Made by a program: the position numbers and the translations under genes
Origin: Bernardetia sp. MNP-M8
GTDB taxonomy: Bacteria > Bacteroidota > Bacteroidia > Cytophagales > Bernardetiaceae
Assembly (NCBI RefSeq): GCF_037126285.1
Contig: NZ_CP147012.1
Location: forward strand, 1,922,001-1,986,000
DNA length: 64,000 nt
Direction: 5' to 3'
Part shown: positions 1-6,551 of the stretch, piece after piece
How the letters are laid out: each line of letters opens with the position of its first letter
How positions within the stretch are numbered: the stretch's first letter is position 1
The notes under the pieces: generated by a model
Told to the model about the DNA's origin: nothing
Databases searched by the model: none
Seen by the model: the letters and a program-made list of their open reading frames with translations, nothing else

Positions 1-502
1 AAATTCCAGCATTTGTACTTACCCAAACTATATTTTGAAGATAGTAAACATGATAAATCTGCTTATCTAAAATGGCTGCATCTTCGAAAAAAACAGGAAA
101 GTTCTTAATTTCATTATCTGACAAAAAATCTATATTTCCATTCGTATAAGCAATTAAAAGTTGGTTTATCTTGGGTAAATACTGTAAATAAGCAATCCCA
201 ATATCCGAAAGACCATCTATTCTTGAAATGACTTCAAGGTTTGAAAACTCTTTATCATAAAAAAATAAACCATTTTGAGAAGCCACATATACTTTTTCTT
301 CACTTGTAGCAACTGTTTGAGCATCAAAATAAGTTAGGTGTGTTCGCCATTCCCCTAAAGCAATATTTTCTTCATTCTGTGCTAAAACTAGGCTGTGGAA
401 GAAGAAAGTAAAATAGAGAATACTGAGAAATAGAGCATAAACCAAATTCTTGTAAATGAGTGAGTTATTTAGGTGTAAATTTTTATTTATTATACTTTTC
501 AT
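1..502 (-). CDS. porZ: PorZ-like type IX secretion protein, 5' part only
   Basis: The gene runs off the left edge; 167 codons from the ATG at 502 are visible. An in-frame TAA a few codons upstream fixes the start. Residues 20-41 form a signal peptide ending in LVLAQ. The mature start reads GEWRTHLTYFDAQTVA, followed by beta-propeller-like repeats (VYVASQNGLFFYD, then RIDGLSDIGIAYLQY). This is the usual opening of the PorZ N-terminal propeller, the cell-surface T9SS component that helps deliver anionic LPS to cargo proteins during attachment. The family is normally about 750-800 residues, so most of the gene, including its own C-terminal sorting domain, lies outside the window. It diverges from the small lipoprotein gene at 731. 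The name rests on N-terminal similarity only; another two-component-propeller protein is possible. Confidence 0.78.
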   Translation of the reverse strand, partial: MKSIINKNLHLNNSLIYKNLVYALFLSILYFTFFFHSLVLAQNEENIALGEWRTHLTYFDAQTVATSEEKVYVASQNGLFFYDKEFSNLEVISRIDGLSDIGIAYLQYLPKINQLLIAYTNGNIDFLSDNEIKNFPVFFEDAAILDKQIYHVYYLQNIVWVSTNAGI

Positions 503-730
503 ATATTTTTTATAAACTTATAGGTAAAATTTTCATAATGCAGAACGCATATTTATTCACGTTCCAAAAAAACAAAATTAATTTTAATTAATCTTTGCTT
601 TTCTGATTTTTTAAGTATTATTTTGTGCCTTTAATCGTTGGAGGTTATGCAAGGTGCAATACTTCTTTAACAATTACTACTTACTAATTTTAGTTTTCTC
701 TAAACAAACGAATCTTTAAACAAAGAAAAT

Positions 731-973
731 ATGAAATCTATCAAAACTCTTGCTTTTGCTTCTCTTGTTGCTTTTTCTACTTTGACTCTTGTTGCTTGTG
801 ATGGTACAAAATCAAGTGATGCTACTAATGATACTACTACTGTAATCATTGATGAAACTATCATCGACGAAACTGATGATGCTTCTAATATGATGGAAGC
901 TGCTGGTGACTCTTTAGAAGTTGCTGCTGATTCTTTGGGTGCTGCTGCTGAAGAAGTTAAAGAAGGTATGTAA
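731..973 (+). CDS. small acidic lipoprotein, unknown function
   Basis: An 80-residue protein with a lipoprotein signal peptide: hydrophobic stretch 6-22 and a lipobox ending LVAC, with Cys23 as the expected lipidated residue. The mature part is about 57 residues and very acidic: a Thr/Ile/Asp-rich linker, then an Ala/Glu/Asp amphipathic helix (two related runs, DSLEVAADSLGAAAEE). No known domain. The size and helix recall entericidin-like or other small envelope lipoproteins, but that is only a resemblance. It is monocistronic, with a hairpin terminator 50 bases downstream. Confidence 0.75.
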   Translation: MKSIKTLAFASLVAFSTLTLVACDGTKSSDATNDTTTVIIDETIIDETDDASNMMEAAGDSLEVAADSLGAAAEEVKEGM

Positions 974-1019
974 GAATATAAAATAAACGTATATAGGTTT
1001 ATTTTTATAAAAAATAGTT

Positions 1020-1053
1020 AAAGGTTATCATTTAGAAAGTGATAGCCTTTTTT
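1020..1053 (+). terminator. rho-independent terminator after the small lipoprotein
   Basis: Stem AAGGTTATCA / TGATAGCCTT with one G-T pair and a 9-base loop, followed by a run of T. It lies 47 bases after the stop codon at 973. Confidence 0.8.
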
Positions 1054-1179
1054 CATGCCCATGATTTTGATACAAAAAAAGTAGTTAAGATTATAAATTA
1101 TTGATATTATTTTGTATTTTAGAGTGTTCAAATTTGACTATGTACAGTTGATTCAAAAAACTAATTTATAAAAATAGCA

Positions 1180-2268
1180 ATGAAACTCTCCAAAAAACTA
1201 GGCTTCTTCAGTGCTTTTTCACTTCCCTTTATGCTCATTTTGGGATACTATTTGGGAGGAATGGGAAATTATTTGACAATTATATTCGTTTTTGGTATAA
1301 TCCCACTTTTAGATTATTATATTGGAACAGATACCAAAAATATCGAAAAAGAAGAGGAGGCTAAATTAAGTGAAGAGTTATTTTTTAAGTTTGTCCTTTA
1401 CTGTTGGGTTTTTATTCAGCTTGGACTTCTGACTTGGGCTATGTCTGTTATAATTTCTAACACTCTTGTTTGGTGGGAAGCTGTTGGGTTCACTATTTCG
1501 TTAGGATTGGTTACAGGAGGTGTAGGAATTACAGTAGCACACGAACTTGGACACAAGACCGACAAGCTAGACCAGTTTTTTAGCAAAGTCTTGTTGTTTA
1601 CAGTTGGCTACATGCATTTTTTCATAGAACACAACAGAGGACATCACGTTTGGGTAGCTACTCCACATGATGCAGCTACCTCTCAAAAGAATGAAAATTT
1701 TTATCACTTTTGGAAAAGAAGTGTAAGCGAAAGTTACCAACATGCTTGGAAATTAGAAAACGAAAGGCTAGAAAGGAAGAATATATCAAAGAAAAGTAGT
1801 GAAAATGCGATGATTTGGTACACAGCTTTACCTATTTTTGGAGTAATTATTTCTACCCTTTATTTTTCAATTTATAAAGGTAGTTTGGCTTGGGAAGTTC
1901 CTATTTTATTAGTTTGTCAAGCTATTATCGGGTTTTCACTTTTAGAAGCTGTCAATTATGTAGAACATTATGGAATTGTTAGAAAAGAAATTGCTCCCAA
2001 TCGCTATGAGAGAGTAAATCCATTTCATTCTTGGAATAGTAGTCATAAGGTAAGTAACTTTATTCTGTTTCAACTTCAACGTCATTCTGACCATCATGCA
2101 TTTGCTACTAGAGAATATCAAGTTTTAAGACATTTTGATGAAAGTCCTCAACTTCCTTCTGGTTACCCTACCATGATTTTGATAGCTCTTATTCCTAGTT
2201 TATGGTTTAAGAAAATGAATCCAATTTTAGAACATTGGAAAGAAGCTGTTTATGAGAAGCCAAATTAG
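1180..2268 (+). CDS. alkB: AlkB-type membrane alkane 1-monooxygenase
   Basis: A 362-residue integral membrane di-iron hydroxylase. All four signatures of the AlkB family are present: HELGHK at 121-126, EHNRGHH at 150-156, NYVEHYG at 259-265 and LQRHSDHH at 299-306. These histidines bind the two irons. Hydrophobic segments occur near 10-28, 31-47, 72-92, 100-118, 212-232 and 238-258. The family oxidises terminal carbons of alkanes or related acyl or terpenoid chains, taking electrons from rubredoxin and rubredoxin reductase. No rubredoxin gene or domain is nearby, so the electron donor must be encoded elsewhere. The natural substrate cannot be read from sequence. Confidence 0.92.
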   Translation: MKLSKKLGFFSAFSLPFMLILGYYLGGMGNYLTIIFVFGIIPLLDYYIGTDTKNIEKEEEAKLSEELFFKFVLYCWVFIQLGLLTWAMSVIISNTLVWWEAVGFTISLGLVTGGVGITVAHELGHKTDKLDQFFSKVLLFTVGYMHFFIEHNRGHHVWVATPHDAATSQKNENFYHFWKRSVSESYQHAWKLENERLERKNISKKSSENAMIWYTALPIFGVIISTLYFSIYKGSLAWEVPILLVCQAIIGFSLLEAVNYVEHYGIVRKEIAPNRYERVNPFHSWNSSHKVSNFILFQLQRHSDHHAFATREYQVLRHFDESPQLPSGYPTMILIALIPSLWFKKMNPILEHWKEAVYEKPN

Positions 2269-2305
2269 AAGTATTTTTATACTTTCATTATTGCTGTTTG
2301 TACGA

Positions 2306-2360
2306 AACAAAAAAATTCCCTTTATTCAGTAGATTAAATCAATAGAATAAAGGGAATTTA
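2306..2360 (-). terminator. bidirectional terminator between alkB and rplI
   Basis: A 15-bp perfect stem (AAATTCCCTTTATTC at 2313-2327 with GAATAAAGGGAATTT at 2345-2359). On the minus strand it is followed by seven T, giving a strong stop for the rpsF-rpsR-rplI operon. It may also serve alkB from the other side. Confidence 0.85.
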
Positions 2361-2384
2361 TATTAAAGTAATATAGAATAAAGA

Positions 2385-2828
2385 TTATTCTTCAATTACG
2401 TTTAATTTAATTTCTGGTTGTACTTCTTTGTGAAGATAAACAGAGATTGTATATTCTCCAAGCATTTTGAGGTCGTTTGGCATCGTGATATTTCTACGAT
2501 CCACTTCAAAACCTTTTTCTTTAAGTGCTTCTGCAATTTGAATAGGAGTAACTGCACCGAAGATTTTACCAGACTCACCTGCTTTAGTACGAATTTCTAA
2601 AGTTACGGCTGCTAATTGGTCGCCCAATGTCTGAGCATCTTCTTTGTGTTTGGCGAGCTTACGAGCTTGTTGGCGTTCAGTTTCAGCTACCGATTTACGG
2701 TTAGACGCTGAGGCTACCATTGCAAGTCCTTGTGGAATAAGATAGTTACGAGCATAACCAGGTTTTACTGATACGATATCGTTTCTATCTCCTAAGCCTT
2801 TAACGCCTTGTTTTAAGATAATATCCAT
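2385..2828 (-). CDS. rplI: 50S ribosomal protein L9
   Basis: 147 residues, the normal L9 length. The N-terminal domain begins MDIILKQGVKGLGDRNDIVSVKPGYARNYLIPQGLA, the classical rRNA-binding signature. A long charged helix at about 45-75 leads to the C-terminal domain (GKIFGAVTPIQIAEAL). L9 binds 23S rRNA domain V and spans the ribosome surface. It is the last gene of rpsF-rpsR-rplI, 53 bases after rpsR, and is followed by a strong terminator. Confidence 0.98.
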   Translation of the reverse strand: MDIILKQGVKGLGDRNDIVSVKPGYARNYLIPQGLAMVASASNRKSVAETERQQARKLAKHKEDAQTLGDQLAAVTLEIRTKAGESGKIFGAVTPIQIAEALKEKGFEVDRRNITMPNDLKMLGEYTISVYLHKEVQPEIKLNVIEE

Positions 2829-2881
2829 AATCTATTTTTGAATTATAGGTTTTAATAAATAAAATAGGAAAGAAGGCAGGC

Positions 2882-3139
2882 TTATTTTCCGTTGTCATCA
2901 ACAAATGCCAATAGACCTAAGTGTCTAGCACGTTTTACAGCTTGCGCTACTTTACGTTGGAATTTGAGGCTGTTACCTGTGATACGACGAGGTAATACTT
3001 TACCTTGATCGTTCAAGAATTTTTTCAAAAACTCAGCATCTTTGTAATCAACATACTTGATACCTGATTTTTTGAAACGACAATATTTTTTGCGACGCTC
3101 TTGTCTTGAGCTGTGGATTGGTTCGTTGATTAAAGGCAT
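2882..3139 (-). CDS. rpsR: 30S ribosomal protein S18
   Basis: 85 residues. The core KYCRFKKSGIKYVDYKDAEFLKKFLNDQGKVLPRRITGNSLKFQRKVAQAVKRARHLGLLAF is diagnostic for S18, which pairs with S6 on the 30S platform. Middle gene of the operon, 66 bases after rpsF and 53 before rplI. Confidence 0.98.
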   Translation of the reverse strand: MPLINEPIHSSRQERRKKYCRFKKSGIKYVDYKDAEFLKKFLNDQGKVLPRRITGNSLKFQRKVAQAVKRARHLGLLAFVDDNGK

Positions 3140-3205
3140 AATCTATGAATAGTTTTTTGTAAAAAAAAGGAAATGAGATTGAAAAAAAATCAAAACAAAA
3201 AGAAA

Positions 3206-3589
3206 TTATTTTCTTTTTGGCTTATCGTTTTCTTCTTCTTTAGGAGTTTCTTTCTTTTTATTAAATTCTCCATTACGACGACGCTCATTAAAAAGCATAG
3301 AATGCTTGTCAAGAGCTACCACTAAATGGCGCATTACATGTTCTTCACGTTTAAATTCTGTTTCCAAACCTTTTAAAAGTTGTGGGTCAGCTTCAAACTC
3401 AAAGTAGTGATAATGTCCACTATGTTTCTTTTGCATCGGATAAGCAAGTTTTTTCAAACCCCAGTTCTCACGATTGTAAATGTTTGCACCGTTATTTGTC
3501 AAGTAGTTGTAGAACTTATCGCTAATTTCTTGCAACTGACTCTCGGACAATACGGGCGTGAGAATAAATGTTACTTCGTAATTTCTCAT
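3206..3589 (-). CDS. rpsF: 30S ribosomal protein S6
   Basis: 127 residues. It begins MRNYEVTFILTPVLSE and contains NRENWGLKKLAYPMQKKHSGHYHYFEFE and EEHVMRHLVVAL, matching S6. The C-terminal tail (about 112-127) is Lys/Glu-rich and probably disordered, as in many Bacteroidota. First gene of the operon, preceded by a good Bacteroidota promoter about 30-40 bases upstream. Confidence 0.98.
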   Translation of the reverse strand: MRNYEVTFILTPVLSESQLQEISDKFYNYLTNNGANIYNRENWGLKKLAYPMQKKHSGHYHYFEFEADPQLLKGLETEFKREEHVMRHLVVALDKHSMLFNERRRNGEFNKKKETPKEEENDKPKRK

Positions 3590-3624
3590 ACCAAATCAGT
3601 TAATAGTGTAAAAAAAATGAAGTG

Positions 3625-3656
3625 CAAAGGTAAGGTTTTATTTTTTGATTTGCAAA
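3625..3656 (-). promoter_or_regulatory. promoter of the rpsF-rpsR-rplI operon
   Basis: On the minus strand a TTTG (3656-3653) is separated by 20 bases from TACCTTTG (3632-3625). This matches the Bacteroidota TTTG / TAnnTTTG consensus and predicts a leader of roughly 30 bases before the rpsF ATG. Confidence 0.75.
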
Positions 3657-3674
3657 AAAAGAATTGTTTTTTAA

Positions 3675-4904
3675 CTAAAATCCAAAAGGCATTTTTGTAT
3701 TTCCATATATAAAATCCATTTTTTCTTTATAGGCATGTTCTTTTGCATTTCCACCAAAAATCAAAGCAAAAATAGAAAAATCGTCTTCCTCTTCTACTTT
3801 ATGTTTTAGCGATTCTTTCCAATTTTTGAGAGAAGAAAATGTAGTTTCATTTTCATGTTGGCAAATTTCTTTTTCAGAATTTATTTTTTCTTTACAACGT
3901 CTTATAACTTGACCTAAACGTTGTGGCGAACCTCCATAATAATCATATAAAAAACTCTGTTTTAGAGCTTTTATATTCATTTTTAAATCTTTTATTTGAG
4001 ATTTCAAGATTTGATTATAATATTCAATTTCTTGGTCTGCCAATTTAGATATATCTCCTTTATTACGTGTTTGGTGTTCGATATTGAGCTTCAAAAGCTC
4101 AAAAAAATCATTGTCATTGTAGGCTTGAGTAATGCGCTGCATGAGTTCATTTTTTCGTGCTTGTTCGTCTATATCAGCTTCTAAATCGGGGTGTAATTCT
4201 TTTACTAAACGCTTGTAAATGCCTTTTACCGTTTTGGTACGTTCTTTTTCTTCTTCTTTTTCATTTTGCTTTTTAGCAGCAAATTTTTCATCCGTTTCTA
4301 TTCTCTCTTGTTCTCTTTCACCTTGTTCTTCCTTTTGTTTTTCAAACATGGCTTCCATTATTTTTTTCATTCCGTCCATACTAAAATCAAAATCTTCAAG
4401 GTCTATACCTCCCAGCCCCATCTCTTCTAAATCATTTTTCATTGTTCCTAACATATCTTCTTTTGCTTCATTTTGGACTTCTTCTATAGTCATATCAGCA
4501 TGTTTATCATGCAATTCTGTTACTCTTTCTTTGATTTGTTCATCCATTGGATACTCCATAGATTCACCTATTACCACATCTAGTTCTTCGAAAAAAATGT
4601 CCATTAGTTTTTCAGTATGTTTTTTTGATAATTTTTGGTCAAAAAAAGCATCCATTTTTTCTAATTTTTCTACACGCAATTTTTGCAAAGTATCTAATTC
4701 TGGAAAAATTTCTGAATGAACACGTTGCTGAATTTTTCTGATTTCTTTTTCTAATCCCTGTAATTCTAATTTTCTTTTATCAATTTCTTTTATATTCCTA
4801 TTATAGGTTTTTTGAGGAGTTGATAAAGTTGCCTTTTTTGAAGGAATTACTAATACATCAGTTGCAGAGCTTTGAGTTGCTTTTTTTGTGGTTTTCTTTG
4901 CCAT
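3675..4904 (-). CDS. J-domain-like coiled-coil protein
   Basis: The ATG at 4904 (MAKKTTKKATQ) is chosen over the longer frame to 5036, because a promoter-like TACCTTTG lies inside that extension. The product is 409 residues, cytosolic and highly charged. After a Lys-rich tail and a long coiled coil (about 35-85), a very acidic and Lys-rich middle leads to GIYKRLVKELHPDLEADID, with HPD at 238-240. A helix (ELMQRITQAYNDNDFFELLKLNIE) follows. This fits helices II-III of a DnaJ domain and its DnaK-stimulating HPD tripeptide. No DnaJ zinc-finger or substrate domain is present. The C-terminal third contains further helices. The partner and client are unknown. It sits upstream of rpsF on the same strand but has its own promoter. 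Confidence 0.65.
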   Translation of the reverse strand: MAKKTTKKATQSSATDVLVIPSKKATLSTPQKTYNRNIKEIDKRKLELQGLEKEIRKIQQRVHSEIFPELDTLQKLRVEKLEKMDAFFDQKLSKKHTEKLMDIFFEELDVVIGESMEYPMDEQIKERVTELHDKHADMTIEEVQNEAKEDMLGTMKNDLEEMGLGGIDLEDFDFSMDGMKKIMEAMFEKQKEEQGEREQERIETDEKFAAKKQNEKEEEKERTKTVKGIYKRLVKELHPDLEADIDEQARKNELMQRITQAYNDNDFFELLKLNIEHQTRNKGDISKLADQEIEYYNQILKSQIKDLKMNIKALKQSFLYDYYGGSPQRLGQVIRRCKEKINSEKEICQHENETTFSSLKNWKESLKHKVEEEDDFSIFALIFGGNAKEHAYKEKMDFIYGNTKMPFGF

Positions 4905-4969
4905 AACAAGTAAAATTGATTTTTTTATAGATGAAAATACAAAATCTTTATCTGTCCTAGAGTTTATCA

Positions 4970-4977
4970 CAAAGGTA
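4970..4977 (-). promoter_or_regulatory. -7 element upstream of the J-domain gene
   Basis: TACCTTTG on the minus strand, identical to the rpsF -7 box. It implies a leader of about 60 bases before the ATG at 4904. No clear -33 TTG is seen at the expected distance. Confidence 0.5.
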
Positions 4978-5064
4978 AAAATATCTATACTTTTTTTATG
5001 TAGTAAGAAGATAAAGTTTTTCCTTATAAATTTCACTCCTCCGAAGATTAATACATATCCTTAA

Positions 5065-5382
5065 ATGTCATTTTGCTACTTCAACATAAAACTCAATAAT
5101 TTCGTACCTTTAGTTAGAACAAAAAGCAATAAAACTATACAGAAGAATGGGATAGAGAAGATAAGTTTTTATAAACAAATTCCTAGTTTGGAATATTACG
5201 TTTTGATTTTACAGGACAAGCCACAAGTAGAAATATACAGAAGAATGAAGCTAGAAAAACAAGACATCAATAAATCCTCATGGCAAATCGAAACCATCAC
5301 AGGAATAGAAAAAATGCTATCTTTTCCTACTTTAGATATAAAAATTCCATTTACAGATATTTATAGAAAAGTAGAGTTTTAG
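5065..5382 (+). pseudogene. remnant of a Uma2-family (DUF820) endonuclease-like gene
   Basis: 105 codons, of which about 40-105 (KISFYKQIPSLEYYVLILQDKPQVEIYRR..., ending FTDIYRKVEF) match the C-terminal third of Uma2 proteins. Those are usually 180-200 residues and have a PD-(D/E)XK-like fold. The catalytic N-terminal part is missing; upstream sequence is A+T-rich and shows no frame continuing it. It reads as a decayed gene fragment. Translation from the ATG at 5065 is possible, but a stand-alone function is unlikely. Confidence 0.6.
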
Positions 5383-5404
5383 GTTTGTTATCTAATAGTA
5401 GTTT

Positions 5405-6325
5405 TTAGACAACATTTGATGATGGAGGAAACAAACTTTTAGTAAGCAAAAAGCTAATATTATTTTTTATAAGCTCTAAAAGTATTTCAGAGCCTATTTC
5501 TCCTCCGTCATACGAATAATGGTAAACTCCAAAAGTAATCGTGAATTTATTCTTTAGATAATTTGAGAATTTTATCAAATCAGAAAACAAGACATCATAA
5601 TTAATATCATCGTGAATTTCTATGCTAAGTATTAATTTTTTCTTTTCTATATCTTTACTCCATTGTTGAATAGAAGAATATCTATTTTTACTTTTTTCTT
5701 CCCACAAAGTAACTATATTGTTCATTTTTTCATTTGAATCTATATCTGTAAAGATTAATTGATCGTAATTATAATACTCATCAGCCTCTTCGATGTATGG
5801 ACTACTGGCAGAAGAGTTGGTAGATAAAGAAGGAAGTCCTTTTTGGAGAAATAATAGTTTGTTTAAAACACTTTTTTTGAGTAAAATGCTATCATTATAA
5901 TAGTTCCATAATATCAAATCTATTTCTCCAATTTCTTTAGATAAACCATATTCCTCTAATTGGTTGTAGTTAAGAATAAGTTTATCTAAAAAAAGTTCTA
6001 ATTTTTGTGCTAAATTATTCCCTTCAAAATGTAAAGTAATATTTATTGTAGGTAGTTCAGAATTTATCCTAGAAATATTTATTGAAAATTTTTTATCTTC
6101 TAAAACAAAAATGAGCTTTTTTATAAAATTTACTCCGTTCAGTGTCAAATTATTAGTATCAAAATTAGTATTGTCAATAGAGTTATAAATTTGATGTTTA
6201 AAATAATTAATTGACTGAATAACAGTAGCACTTGTAGAATTTAGTGCTTCATTTGCAATTATAAATCCTAATGTATTAGGTTCTATATAAAAATCTATAC
6301 TAATAACTAATTTGAAATCATTCAT
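5405..6325 (-). CDS. hypothetical protein, 306 residues
   Basis: A long, intact frame starting MNDFKLVISIDFYIEPNTLGFIIANEAL. There is no signal peptide, membrane segment or motif I recognise. The composition is mixed alpha/beta and rich in Asn, Ile, Leu and Ser, with a Ser-rich linker near 165-178 (SLSTNSSASSPYIEEADEYY). It ends in a hydrophobic helix and a PPSSNVV tail. It probably folds as two similar-sized domains. It is convergent with the Uma2 remnant and divergent from the gene at 6552, which fits an accessory cytosolic protein. Confidence 0.6.
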   Translation of the reverse strand: MNDFKLVISIDFYIEPNTLGFIIANEALNSTSATVIQSINYFKHQIYNSIDNTNFDTNNLTLNGVNFIKKLIFVLEDKKFSINISRINSELPTINITLHFEGNNLAQKLELFLDKLILNYNQLEEYGLSKEIGEIDLILWNYYNDSILLKKSVLNKLLFLQKGLPSLSTNSSASSPYIEEADEYYNYDQLIFTDIDSNEKMNNIVTLWEEKSKNRYSSIQQWSKDIEKKKLILSIEIHDDINYDVLFSDLIKFSNYLKNKFTITFGVYHYSYDGGEIGSEILLELIKNNISFLLTKSLFPPSSNVV

Positions 6326-6440
6326 ATATTTGAGTTTTGTTTTACTATTGAGTAGCAGATTTTTAATGTTAACAAATATAAAACTTTGTCAGTAGTTTTT
6401 TGGTAATCCAAAACAACTCTGACAATAGTTTGTAATAGAA

Positions 6441-6472
6441 CTATTGACAGCCTTCTAAAAGGACTGTTAATG
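6441..6472. repeat. GACAG-type intergenic palindrome, copy 1
   Basis: An imperfect hairpin with arms CTATTGACAG-CC and GG-ACTGTTAATG, in the divergent region between 6325 and 6552. Read on the other strand it matches the element at 20411-20447 over about 30 bases with a few changes (shared core AAGGCTGTCAATAG). Because both neighbouring genes point away from it, it is not a terminator for either. Confidence 0.6.
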
Positions 6473-6551
6473 TTTTAATAATTAATAACCAAACAACTAG
6501 CATTAATTTTGAGTAATTTAGAAACAGAATCATCTAAAACACAAAATCTAT

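Noticed and set aside
4219-4719. 166-codon frame antisense to the J-domain protein
   Set aside because: Same mirror composition (Ser/Phe/Ile) of a charged gene on the other strand.
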